The position numbers and the translations under genes were made by a program. A stretch of 56,992 nucleotides of DNA from Lingula anatina (taxonomy: Eukaryota; Brachiopoda; Lingulata; Lingulida; Lingulidae), in assembly GCF_001039355.2 (NCBI RefSeq), contig NW_019773881.1:148977-205968 (forward strand). Reading direction: 5' to 3'. Position 1 is the first letter of the stretch. The number at the start of each line of letters is the position of its first letter. The notes below the pieces were generated by a model. The model did no database searches and had not been told where the DNA came from. It saw only the letters and a program-made list of their open reading frames with translations. Below are positions 1 to 13,300 of the stretch, in pieces.

Positions 1-360
1 GCATCAGAATAGAAGAAAACACAATTTTGGGTGCTGCTGCCATGATGACCATTATGGGAAAACCATGTTACTTATGATTGCCAAACTTTCAAAAAAGAAA
101 TACAGGACTAAAATGCAGTCTGAGTTGGAAAAGCAGTCTAAGGAACTTCTTTTTCTGGAAGTTATACATTTTCAAAGTGTAAACTTGTCACATATTTTAA
201 TTACATTGGTATTACCTGTTGAGGATAATTAAAATTTGATGTTGAATTTGCAGTTTTACATAATGTATTTTTGCATCAGAATTGACAGTAGCCTATTTTG
301 TGCATAGTTATTTCCTGTTTTTTGTCTGTACATTTGACAGCTTTGCTGCCTTGTTTTAGA
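1..360. repeat. Dispersed repeat family, copy 1
   Basis: The stretch around 28-160 matches 35281-35400 with scattered differences (shared stretches such as 'atgatgaccat' and 'gggactaaaa'). The 3' part (288-358) is identical over 71 bp to 3402-3472 and similar to 35470-35515. It carries no recognisable coding sequence. It is an interspersed repeat of unknown class lying in an intron of the phosphatase gene or just upstream of its first visible exon. Confidence 0.7.
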
Positions 361-691
361 AATAACAGCAACAGGAAAACTTTCTGTCCATCAAGTTGTT
401 AAACAGAATATCTTCAGAAATGATGTTCACACAAAAGAAGCACAAAAATTAATTTTAATTATGGAATGGTCAGTTTTCTATTTTATCTGTGCAGAGAAAT
501 TAAACTTACTCAGATGCAGTCTTTGAATTGTAAAAAAAGCACATTCCTGACATATGGTGGTCATAACAAAAATACAATACAAACTTCTTTTCCTAATTTC
601 ATTTTTTAAAATCACACATTGTATATCTTCCTAGCTGTTTCCCTACATAGTGTTGATTGATAAAATAATGTTTATATTCTGCTCAATTCAG

Positions 692-3098
692 CTGCTGTAG
701 TGGAAAGTGCCATTCTGTGCATGCATGGCGGTTTGTCTCCTGATCTCAAAAATTTGGAGCAGGTAATTTGTGTTGGTTTTTCTTATTGGTATCAATTTTG
801 ATTGTATCAGTGCTGTGTGAGTTTCTATGCATTAACTTGATTAAGGATATATTTTGGATTGCTGATGTACTGTGAATAAATAAATAAATAACATCATAGA
901 ATAGAATATTTTGGTCAGAATAAAAAATGTTGATGCAACTGACAAAAAAAAAAAAAAATGAATATGAAATATTTTCTGAAGTTTTTGTTTAGTGATTGAT
1001 TTATTAAAGTTTTTTTAAACCAGATTCAGGATCTTGCACGCCCCATAGATGTACCCGATCATGGGCTTGTCTGTGATTTACTGTGGTCAGACCCAGACGA
1101 GGTATTTATTTATTTATTTATTTAATATTTATTTATTTAGTTAGTTTTATCAGTTTTAAACATATATAAGAAATACTCCCTTTTGTGTCAAACTTTCACT
1201 TCTGCATTGGTTGATAATTGCAGTATGCTCTGCCATCCAGCCTTGTTGGTAGTGTTTATTGAAATGTCTAAACCATTATTATATGAAAAGTCAGTGCATA
1301 GTTTGCTCTTTAATATGTGCAGTAAGTTACCTGTTACTGATCACTAAAGAAACGGTGCTATTGTCAGTAAATTTCATTATTTATTATCAAGTGTAATTCC
1401 CCGTCTCCAGCATAACGTAAAGCTGACTCGAAAATTTGAAACTAAAAAAAGGTTTTATAAATAGATCATGTGTTTCTCAACAGTTTTCCAGGAAATGGTG
1501 TACCATGGTGAACAAGGGAAAACTGTTGAAATTTCTATGAAAAATGATTTTTTTTCTGTATGAAGGTTTAATACTCATTGAGTGCCTTTAAATATTTCCC
1601 ATTAAAGGACATCACAGGCTGGGGAGAAAATGACAGAGGGGTGTCCTATACATTTGGTGGAGATGTAGTGAGAGGGTTCATTAAGAAACATGATATAAGT
1701 CTCATATGCAGAGCACATCAGGTAAGACCGCTGAATAGGAAGCATGAAACTAGTCTGAATTATTTATTTTGATTTCTGCTTGTCTCTATGTAGTAAAGTT
1801 TGATAATGAATAATGCATTGATTTTTTATCTGTTGTCCATCAGTAAGGCATTTAATTGAAAGAAACATTTTTTTAGTCTTTTATGAATTGAAAAAGGCAA
1901 TAACTGTGTAGTGGCGTAGCCAAATTGGTCACTTCTTGGTGTTTGCAACTGGTCGTAATCTATTTATCCATATTAATTTTCAGGTAGTTGAAGATGGATA
2001 TCAATTCTTTCAAAAACGAAAGGTTAGTAACAGGAGTTCATATATTAACATATTTTGAATGTGTATTTTGAAACAGGTTTTTAAAATATTTGAACAAATC
2101 AATATATTTTGATGCTTATCAGTACCAGTACTATCAATGCATTGCTATAAATCTACACTTTTTACATTTACATAAAATATTGTCAGTGTGTGTTTGTGTG
2201 TGTGTGTAAATATAATATAAGCAAAGTACACTTTTTTCAGTTGGTGACTTTATTTAGTGCTCCAAACTACTGTGGTGAATTTGATAATGCAGCAGCAGTG
2301 ATGATAGTAACAGAGGATCTCACATGCTCATTCAGAATTTTGCCAGTAAGTAAACATATACATTCATGATATCAGTGTCACACCTTTGTCAAATTTGTTT
2401 TGCGTAGGTGAATATTACATACAGGTATACATGTAATATCCGTACTGGGGTAAGTCACCCTGCTGGGTTTAAGAGAGCACTGGACACTTGCCTCTATGCT
2501 CTCTGCAAGCTATTTACATGGTAATGTGTCAAAAAATTCAACCAAGGTTAATTAATTAATTTCAAAGAAATGTAGACTGCCAGTGTTTCTAAAACTTGGG
2601 TTGCTCTAAGTGCACAGCGCTATAACATTGATACAGTGCATGTATCATGTGATATAAATGCAAACCTGCATGGTTACATTTCAGATACATGTATTAGTGA
2701 TTTAATAATTGTACATTATATATGTACGCCTTCTAGTACGCTTTGTCAAACTTTGTGTGTGTTGGCTGAGTAGGTCTATGTTAATTGTATAGAATTGAAA
2801 TCATGAAGGAGCTGCTAACATCAAAATTATTTAAATGTATGGATCTGCTGTTTTATCTGTATTGTTAAGTTAAGTTGAAAATGCCTGTAAAATGCAACAG
2901 AAATTCATACTTATACATTTAAACAATACATTAGTGCTGTAACAATAATAATTAAGTTTGCAACCTTATGTTTAGGTGTCACTATATCATTAATAATATG
3001 TTCTTTTTTTCCAGCCTGAAAGTACACGGAAATTTATAGGAAGTGACAAGAAAAACAAGAAGGATGGGAAGGTGCTCAGAAAACAAAAATCTAGCTGA
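692..3098 (+). CDS. PP1-like Ser/Thr phosphatase catalytic subunit (3' exons only)
   Basis: Six exons join in frame: 692-762, 1024-1101, 1608-1721, 1984-2022, 2241-2345, 3015-3098 (TGA). The product contains the PPP-family signatures [43 protein letters not shown] and [13 protein letters not shown]. These hold the metal/phosphate-binding residues, including the His of RAHQ and the Tyr of PNYCGE. The match is to PP1 rather than PP2A or PP2B. It is not a standard PP1: '[26 protein letters not shown]' segment residues differ from PP1 and the tail ends in a Lys/Arg-rich [13 protein letters not shown] instead of the PP1 TPPR-type tail. The first half of the gene, including the GDxHG and GDYVDRG metal-site motifs, lies upstream of the window. 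Intact as far as seen; probably a divergent or lineage-specific PP1 paralogue. Confidence 0.9.
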
Positions 3099-4121
3099 TT
3101 ATAATTATTTGTGCAAGGATATTTTTCCTCTTATTATACTTATTAAAGTATTATCTAAGCGCTGTGCTGACATAAGAGAGATGAATATATATAAAAGAAG
3201 CTGTTATAATGAAGAACGTAGGTGCAGAACTCTTGCCAAGCATTATCACATGAGATGCCATTTTCTTTTGACCTTTTGGAGCTCTGTAACAGTACAATTA
3301 TTCTGATAAAATGGACAGGTTTAGCAGTTTTGTGGTATGTAAAGCAATGATTTGCTGTACTTTTAATAGAATTTAACTGCAGTTTTCTGTTTGAATAATA
3401 NGTAGCCTATTTTGTGCATAGTTATTTCCTGTTTTTTGTCTGTACATTTGACAGCTTTGCTGCCTTGTTTTATGTTTTATGAATTGTTGCACTTTTTAAT
3501 TGACTGATCATATTTTTAGCATGTTTCAATTGTCTGCTATCTTTAAGTGCTTCATTACAAACTAAAATTTAGGTTTTGCATTCATACATACATTGCCCCA
3601 AATGTACAGATTAACCTACTTAATTTCATTGAACTCATTGTGAAGTTTGTTTAATGAGCTGTCAGCATTCTATGGCATGCACAATTTAACATTTGTTTCA
3701 ACCCTTTGAAGTATGCTGTGTGCATTGAAGCTGTGCTGTGTGATGTAGAACAATTGGTTCCTGCTTTCACATGCATGCACTTGGCTGCACTGAACACATG
3801 GAGGCAATGCATTCATCTAAATTATGTGGACACAGACTGTCCACCTGACGGCATTTTGATAGATTTTATATGTACAAACTACTGGTTTCTCCATATACTC
3901 AAGCCCAGAATGATGTCAGTATAATTTTCTGACAAATTTAAAGACATTTTTGACCCATTTCCTTTAACAAAAAAAGTTGCCATACAATACATACAAAGTC
4001 ACATTACACCATGAACATAGGTATATCATACCAAGACCGTTATATTGCATTGCCTCCAAAATGCTTTAACTATGTTCTTTCTTCACTAGGCTTTCACATG
4101 CTTTGCATGGTCATTTTATAG
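3099..4121. other. Gap-containing stretch between PP1-like and SGLT exons
   Basis: No coding exon is recognisable here. A single N at 3401 is followed at once by a 71-bp segment (3402-3472) identical to 288-358. No AATAAA follows the phosphatase stop before the N, and no SGLT 5' exon occurs after it. The N is therefore best read as an unsized assembly gap hiding the phosphatase 3' UTR and the SGLT 5' exons, or as a misjoin. Confidence 0.6.
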
Positions 4122-4330
4122 GTTTTGTGCACATCGGTGGCTTAGAGACACTTGTACAAAAGTACTTCTCTGCTGTTCCTAACACTACCCGTGTTTCTAA
4201 CGCTACGTGTGGCATGCCCCCTCATGATTCCATGCATCTTATACGGGATATATCCAACCCTGAATTGCCCTGGACTGGAGTCATGATCGGGCTCACTATT
4301 AACTCTGTGTGGTACTGGTGCTCGGATCAG
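4122..4330 (+). CDS. SGLT cassette exon 1 (of 4 alternatives)
   Basis: 209 bp (3n+2), acceptor 'atag', donor 'gtacag'. Starts [15 protein letters not shown] and ends [13 protein letters not shown]. The extracellular loop has two N-glycosylation sequons (NTT, NAT) and is the shortest of the four. The residue two before the WYW motif, SGLT1 Thr287 by position, is Ser; the WYW motif is intact. Confidence 0.93.
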
Positions 4331-7300
4331 GTACAGGGGTTTTTCCCAAAACTTTTTTCAAGGTGAAGTACATAGTTGCTGACAAGATTTGTTAGGTGAC
4401 CAACCTTGGAACTATTCTCAAGGATTGAGTGTTGGCCAAGTGACATGTACTTCATCTGTAGAAATCATTTTGGGAACCTTTGGAAGGTAAAACCATAATG
4501 CTTGTTGCTGAAGAACATGAAAGTGAAAACATCAATTTATACGGTAATGTGCCAAGTTGGTTGTACAAACTACAAGTCTTTTCTTTTGTCTAAAATTATT
4601 AATAGTTTAGTGCTGGACACATCACCAGACCATGTAAAATCATTCAGGCAATTCAAATTTCATAACAAGTTCTCTTCATTTAAATATTGGACCAGATTAT
4701 GAAACATTTTACCTGTGTTAAACTGAAATTGGTTTTGCCCGTAATTCTTGAGTGTAAGTATATATGTAACTTCTGTATAGACTTCTAGGTGTCTTTGTGT
4801 CTTTGTTTTATTATTAGCTGTCAGTATATATTGTGCTGAATGTGTTTCTGTGCCGTGCTTCACTAAGAGAGTGCATGCTTGGTTTGTGTGATGAAATATT
4901 ATTTACCCCATCTATCATATTTTGACAAAAGAATTAAAAAAAAAAATTTTCCCCCCATGTTGGGTAGCAGATAACATCTTCCCTTGTTATGATGGGTTTC
5001 TTTCCCTTAACAAATTAACCATTTCTTTACTTACCCAACCTTCTTTGACACCCAAAAAATTAACACATTAGTTAAACAATTTTGACGATATTACTAAGTT
5101 CTAAATTTCTTGAAATAGGTTTTGTTGAAGTTGGTGGCTACAACCCTTTGATTGAAAAGTTTTTTGCTGCTGTCCCCAATACAACAAGAGATGCTGCGCC
5201 AAATGACACTTATGCAAAGTGTGGCATTCCCCCAGCAAACTCAATGAATTTGATTCGATCAATTGATGATGGGTCTCTTCCATGGCTGGGAGTGATGGTG
5301 GGATTAACCATCTCGTCAGTGTGGTACTGGTGTTCAGATCAGGTCAGGAGGATGCTCCAACTTTTTTTTTTTTTTTTTTTGTGATGACTGTATTTGCTTC
5401 TGATAAAACATTTACTATTTAATTGGCAGTTTTTCAGACCTCTTTGCTATAGATATGTTCTTGACATATAAAAAGAACCATATAGAAGGAAAAGATGTAT
5501 GGTTAAAAGCAGATATGAATGTCAGTTTCTCTGAAGTACCAGCGTGCGACATTCAGTGTACTTGAGAGTGGATGTGTGAATGGGTGTTTTATGTCATGTG
5601 GTGTGCAATGTGGTGTAACTTTGTTTTGTGTTGGATCATACTGCGCAATCATTGTAAACCATGTTGGGACTGGTATTATATTTTGACCATCATAAAAACC
5701 AAAAGTACGAAAAACAAACTGTTATTACATTATTGGTATTAATTGTTCAAGAAATTGTATATAAAGATGTGCATTTTTGTACACATCCATTCAAAAATGA
5801 AAATGTGATTCTGTGTGGTTAACCATGATTTGCACAACTGCTGTATTTTACCAAGTTTTATAAAGGTAAGTGCAAAGCGATAAAACATTCCCCAGTTACA
5901 ACAGTACGTAGGTGGTATGTGTAGATGGTACTTGGTCGTTTGACAGAAAAAGGTACCGGTACCATGAAAACTTCATGAGGAATTATTCTTAAGTTTTATA
6001 TATTTTCTTTTATCCAAAACCAATTGTAAAGATATCCATGCAATCATAATGACAATGGTTCTATGAGAACACCTCATGAGTGCTGTTGTCTATATTCCTC
6101 CTTTTTTTTTTTTTTTTGGTACACCTGTATTTTATTTGAATAATTATATATATCTATGAATCCAGATGGATCTGTGAATGGTACCCCCTTAGATCACAAA
6201 CCTGCAGATATAAAAAAACTCTTTTCTGTTTGGAGTTATGAGAGTTGTGGATATTATTAATAGGAATTATCAACTTCTGCCCATTTGCCATATAAACCCT
6301 TTGTTCTACAGGCTTTGTTGAAGTGGGAGGGTATGAAAATGTGATGGGCCTGTATTTCTCTGCCATACCCAACACAACCAGAGAGGGCTCTCCAAACACC
6401 AGTTGTGGTTATCTGCCCTCCAACTCAATGCATCTGTTCAGAGATGTGACAGATGACAACTTACCATGGACAGGGATGGTTTTTGGCTTGACCATCATTG
6501 CTGTTTGGTACTTTTGCTCGGATCAGGTAACTGGCACCGTTAGAATGCCTGGATGCCGCAAAATTGATGTCCGAGTCAGGGGCGGATCCAAAGATATTTT
6601 CTGACAGTCTTCCAAATTATCTTTGTTGATCCATCCTCCAATTTTGACCGTCTTCCAACAGAAAAAAATAGATACCGTCAATGTAAACTTGAAAATCTGA
6701 CCGTCTTCCGGAAGACCCAGAAGACGGCCTAAATCCGCCCCTGCGAGTGGTGGCTTGATCATAATGATTTCTTTGAGCATTTAGGCAAAGCATGGGTGAT
6801 TTCTGTTCTCACCGTGCATGTTAACCTTATTGAATCTTCTCACAATAGAAGGCTTCCTGAGATGCAAAGTGACTACCACAGCAGGATTTTTTTTCTAGAA
6901 AAAAAGTTGATATCAATTAAAGCAGTATGTTAAGAGATCAATTAACAAAATGAAACTGCATGTAATGCTAAACTGACTTGGCATTTAATCAGACAGAAAC
7001 TTTTATCTGTTTGACATTATGTGAATAATATCTTGTAGGTTTTGTAGAAGTAGGAGGCCTTGAGAAAATCTCTGAGCAGTTTTTCAGTGCCGTACCCAGA
7101 TCTTACCGTAATGGTGGTCATAACGTAACATGTGGCCCCCCGCCCTACGACTCCTTTCACCTTGTCAGAGATTTAGATGCCAAAGATCTCCCATGGACTG
7201 GTGTTTTCTTTGGGCTGACCATCTCTGCTACTTGGTATTGGTGCTCTGATCAGGTATAGAGCATGGCTGTTGTCACGGTGATCATGCTTGTGCAGGCAAG

Positions 7301-10300
7301 ATGTGTGCTTCATGGAGGGCAATATTTGTCATGAGCTCTCAGCTTAATGTTTGTTAGATTCTTTAAGATTTGAATTTTTTTATTTTTGCATGGAATGGAA
7401 ATTAGCAAACTGCATGAAGGTTTTGACATAAGTTAATTATGTGAAATTTTGATGACAGTTTTATGACAGAATCATGTTTGATGACTACGTACTTGCTGCA
7501 CCTCAGAGGTTTTTCTGCTATCCACTGTAGTGTCACCACTGCATATCAGCTGCCAGTGTCCAGTGGCAGAAAGCACTTTATACATAGTCATATTGTCTTG
7601 GACACGTTACGTACTGCATCTTTTTTTGACGATATTGATTGTCAGTGTCACTGTTGTCACACCTGATGGCTTTGTTTTATCAAATAAAAATGAAGGAAGC
7701 ATGACATTTCACAGATGTCACGTGCATGGATCACAATACATTTGGCATGCTTTGATTATCGCGGGTCATTTTACATGCAGATAACCAGTTTGGTGACCCA
7801 AATAGAAATACATGTGTTAAATGTTACCTGTTGTTGTTTTATTATTTCATTATTTTATTAGAATTTACTGCTGTTACATTAGTCAATGAGGTCAATGTTG
7901 GACAGAATTCCTGCTGATTTTCACTGCTGAGATTAGTAACTGCGCAGCGTTTGTAATCATGGAGAGGAGTTCATGATACATTTTAAGGATATGTAGAATG
8001 TGCAATTAAATGCATGATGCTGAAATTCAGTGCTGTTTAGCAAGAACCATCAAGGTTGTAAAAAAAAAAGATACAGTTTGATGTTATATTTAAGAACTGA
8101 TGTTTGTTAGAATCAGATATACTTTTTATAGATATGGGCATTTTGTATAACTTTTTTTTTATTAAGAAAAAGTTTACATTTTATTGCAGAATAGTGCATT
8201 TGGTGATAGATATATGTGCAGAGGATATACATTTAAAAACATGGATAGAAATGTTTTAAATGGTTTTTCATCTCTCCCTGTGTGCATAATAGTGGACCAT
8301 TTAAGAAAAAATTAAATTCATTTTTACCAATTTGATTTAAAGTAATTGCTTCAGGAATAATTAAAAATTGTATCTAAATTTTGACATTTCCATTCAACCC
8401 ATATATTCTGTTATTTAGGTTATAGTGCAGAGAGCTCTAGCTTCCAAGGATTTGTCTCATGCTAAGGGAGGCACTGTCCTGGCTGGATACCTGAAGATCT
8501 TACCTATGTGGCTAATTGTGTACCCTGGGATGATTGCAAGAATCCTGTTTCCAGGTAACAATAGCAATAACTCACACCCTTAGTTTTATGTAGTTAACTA
8601 TTTCAGGTATTCAAAGATCAGATAATTTTTTTAAATAATTTGTTTATAGGAATAGATATTTCATGAAATATAGTGAATTTTAAAATATCATCTAAAAAAC
8701 ATCAAAATGTTGAATACTTTCACTTATCTAAGTTTTCATCCATAATTTAAAACTTCTTAAAATGGGCTAAATGTTGCAATGTGTTTTTATTATTCAGCAG
8801 ACATACTTTCAGATATATGGTTAAAGTAGACATAGATTTCTTAATTAATACTATTTTGTGGATGTTTCAAGTGGATAACTGCTTTCATTTAGCCTCAAGT
8901 TTCTGCATAAATTGTATTCTGTTACAGACGAAGTTGGCTGTGCTGATCCAGATATCTGCTATTCCATTTGTGGCAGTCGCAATGGTTGTACCAACATAGC
9001 GTTCCCCTTGCTCGTGATCCGTCTGCTGCCTCCAGGTCTACGTGGCTTGATGTTGGCTGTGATGATGAGTGCTCTGATGTCTTCCTTGACTTCCATCTTT
9101 AACAGTGGCAGTACCATCTTCACCATGGACATATGGAGGAGAATCCGTAAGCGTGCCAGTGACATAGAGCTTATGATTGTTGGCAGGTATGGGCATTACC
9201 CAGTTATTTGCTTATTTGACTACCCCAGTATTTTATGCTTGTCAAATCTTGCTTTCCAGAACTTATAAAAAATATAATTTTGGAGTTTTACTGATGTAAT
9301 GTTTTGGAAATAGAATTCACCAGTTTTGTTTAGTATTTGGCAAGTTATTGAATGTGAGTGATTTGCTACTCCTCCCTTTAAGAACACCTACTCTGACTAA
9401 TTTTCATCTATGCAAGTTACAAGATCTTCAGCACTATTAACTTAAAAGGATACATTAAGCTTTTTGATACTTAAATGGACCATGTCAAATCTGTCTGATT
9501 TATGAAATATTTTAATTAGGGTGGCCTGGGGTTTAAAATAAAGTTCAAAATCAAATTTTGTATGAGCTTATTTTTCCTATTGTATTTCAGAGTTTTTGTC
9601 CTGATTTTGGTGGTAATAAGTGTGGTGTGGATCCCCATTGTGCAGAGTGTCTCTGAGTTGTTCCACTACATTCAGGCTGTCACCAGCTTCCTGGCGCCAC
9701 CTATTTGTGCTGTGTATGTCCTGGCTGTAGCATGGAAGAGAATCAATGAGCAGGTAATTAAGTCCAAAGGGCTCTTTTAGATATATATATAGTAAAGATA
9801 AAAAATATTTAATTGTTGTTAATTTATGAAAAATGTTTGATTTTAGATATGATTTTTGTCTAGTTTTTTTATTTATTGGAGTAAATTTTTGTTTATACAT
9901 TCTTACACAATATGTAGACACGGAATTTCCCCTCCCTGTACATTAATATTTTTTACTTTATGCATGATTTCTATAGGGAGCTTTCTGGGGTTTGATGATT
10001 GGACTGGTTACTGGCCTTGCCCGCTTTATCTGGGAGTACAGCTATGGGCCTGCTCCCCCATGTGGAGAAACATCAGATAACCCCATCCCACCCATCATTT
10101 CCAAGGTCCATTATCTCCACTTTGGTATTCTGTTGTTCTTCATCAGCGCCATTGCCACAATTGTCATTAGTCTGTTGACAAAGGCAATCCCAGATGAGTA
10201 TGTAAGTATACACATGAAAGGATCATAAGACAGGAAACATTTTTCATGAGAAAAAAGTTATTACTACAAGATTTATTTACATATGAAGCCACCACCTGTA

Positions 10301-13300
10301 TCTGTCACCTGTCCCTGTGCTGCATATCTCTCTTGATTGCAAAAATTACAAAAAGTTTGCCAAAAGTTTCTGGAATTACAAAATGGGACAGAAATGCAGG
10401 TGCTGATTCCATTATTCTTTCAGAAGTATGCTGTTATTTGTGACTTTAATCAGTTTTTATTTCCATTCCAACTTTGTTACTGCAATATCTGAAAAGTTGA
10501 TATTTTTTATTCTTCACATTCATATGGATTGAGTGATATATACAGCTACGGTACAGGTCAAGTGTGAATTCAAATTACTCTCCAACTTAATGCTGTTTTT
10601 TTCTGTATTAGAATTTTATTTTCTAATAAGGATGTTGTATATTAAGCACTTATTGTGTATGATAATAATATGATAAATAATATGTTTTGTTGAAGTAAAT
10701 CTAATAACTTTACTTTGGGTGGTGGTATTGTAACAATGAGTGATTGTAAATAAGTTAAAAATTAATTGCTTCATCACTCACTGTCAGTATCTGTTCTCAG
10801 TTTTAATGCCTCTTCTGGCCACACCTTTTCACCTGTGTTGCTTCATCATTGCTGCTTTATTACTTTCTAATCATGACAAATAACTGTAACTCACTTGGTT
10901 TTATGTGCAGCACACATAGTGCTCATCTAAGTTTTATTGAATTTGGTGAATTTATATTAATAATTAAAACTTTTTTGGTTTGTTGAGCTTTACTCTTTTC
11001 TAACCACCTTCTAACATTCCAATCCTTATTTTAACTAACAACTTTAGCTTCACCGACTCACCTTCTGGAGCCGCTATAACACAGAAAAGCGAATGGATAT
11101 ATCTGAGGCAGAACACGAGGATATTGAACATGAAATAGAGCTGGAAAAGCATCAAAAGAATGGACTTCCAACAGAAATGGACCAATCTACAGGAGATGTC
11201 ACACAAACTCCTGGACCAGGTACGTATTGGAATATAAGTCAGTGTGATGAATTCACTTAACTAGTATTCTATATATTGGACATTGAAGCTTAGAGTTCTG
11301 TTGACTGAAGTCAGATATTCTATCAGTCTGTAACCACAAAAGAAAAAAAATTATGAAAATTGGATGTAAAGATGAAAAAAATTCATTATTTTTGCAATTT
11401 GAAAATCATCAGGGACATTTATTTGGTTATTATTTTACAGAAGAATCGCTCCCCTGGTATCGCACTGCCATCAATTGGATATGTGGTATCGAAAAGATGG
11501 TTGGTCATGAGCATGACCTTACAGCAGAAGAACTGGAGAACTTGGAAGCAAAGAAAAATTCAATTCACGAGAACCCAACTGCGAGGCGCTTTTTAAATGT
11601 CAATGCCATTATTTTGATGACTGTTGCTGCTTTCTTTTGGGGTTTCTTTGCTTAAACAAAAGGTTATTTATCAGGGAATGGGGGTATATTTTATCACAAT
11701 TCCCACATTTGAAATTAGGAATTATTTTATTAAATTTGGAACACAAGATTGGGTATTTTTACATATCTGTCCCATCCATATGTTCTTGTAGAGTTAAAAA
11801 TTAGTCACATTTTGTTGGTTTTTATATTGATTGTGCAAATTGATTTTATTCAGTAATTTACTGTGATTATATTTTTTGATATTTTATACTTAAAGAATGT
11901 TCATTGATATGCAATTTCAGTATTGATAAAATTAGTAATATGGCCTTTCCTATGTGATAAATATATATCTACTGTGCTGATTTGACTTACTAGTATTTTT
12001 ACATTTAAAGCAAAATGAACAAATGTAATATTTATGACTCTATGTGTGCATTAGTTTTTTCATGGAATTGTTTATACTGTGATTTTGTAATTTTTATACA
12101 ATTTTTGATAAGTATGCACATTCCACCTAATCACATTTTATGGATAATCATTTAAATGATATGTGTATTTATACTTATGTAATGGCTGTACTTTGTAATT
12201 TTCACTTTGAAAATATTTTAGACACCTCTCGCGTATTTTTTTCTTTGTTTATTTAATGTCTCATTCTTTATTGACTGATGCCTCAATTTGAAAAAAAAAA
12301 TGACTATTCCAAGCTAATAGTCACCTTTTTATAACTATACACTATAAGTCTATAACTAATTAGTGCACACATCTGAAAATGGGTTTCTAATGTAGAAATC
12401 TTCTTCAGATGCATATTGTGATTTTGTCTAAAATGTGGCTGATGCTAATGATTATTTTAAGCCAAAGTAGAGTAAAACTTGAATAATGCTTTATGTACAG
12501 GAATAACATAAGCACCAAGTTTATCGCAATGCGTGAAGTTATTTGTTTTGATTGACATTATTGTTTTACTTAATTGTGATTTTTATTCTGATTTTTTTCT
12601 GATTCATCCTTATGTAGTCATGGTTTATGGCTTATTTAATGTGAGTTTTGTAGAATACATATTTGTTTATGTGGGTAACATTTACAGAACTTCTGTTAAG
12701 TATCAATCTAAAGCATTTTTTAATTCATTGTGATTGAGGAGCCAACTAATAGTCAAGTTGGTATAATTTTAAAAAAGCAGACAATTCTCAGATATTCTTA
12801 TAAAAGCTTAAAATGAGGTACTCACAATTTGAAAATATTATAAAGCTTTTTAGTCTGAAGTTGTCTATACCATACGTATTAATACATATAGGTCACTGTG
12901 CCATTGCTGGCGACATTTCTGTCAAACACATCTACCAGTACTATTCACCCTGTAACTGCCAAACCTTAATTTTGTTTGATTGAGCAGCTGTGTTTGGTAA
13001 AAATGCAGTTTCCATTCAAAAATCAACATTAAAAGATTTTTACAAAGACTATTATAATTTTTTTGCATATGGTTTTGCAATTTTTTTCCTGTTAGGTGTA
13101 TATTTGCCAGCTTTGCTGTCTAGTTGCCTGTAAATATGAAACTAAGTTCGATTTGATGGCAGGCATATTTGTTGCTATATGTACTGTTCATGATAAATAA
13201 AGACTAATTGACTGTTATTTTAGTGGGAACTCCTTTTTTTGCTTAAGTTTGCCATTAACAGGGTTTCTCTCTTTACAATAAATGCAGAGGGGTGAGTTAG

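Noticed and set aside
3706-3924. Possible missing SGLT 5' exon
   Set aside because: The translation has none of the SLC5A N-terminal motifs, begins at a non-ATG codon and lacks suitable splice borders.
692-4330. PP1-SGLT fusion
   Set aside because: The phosphatase has a proper stop at 3096-3098 and an N separates it from the SGLT exons.
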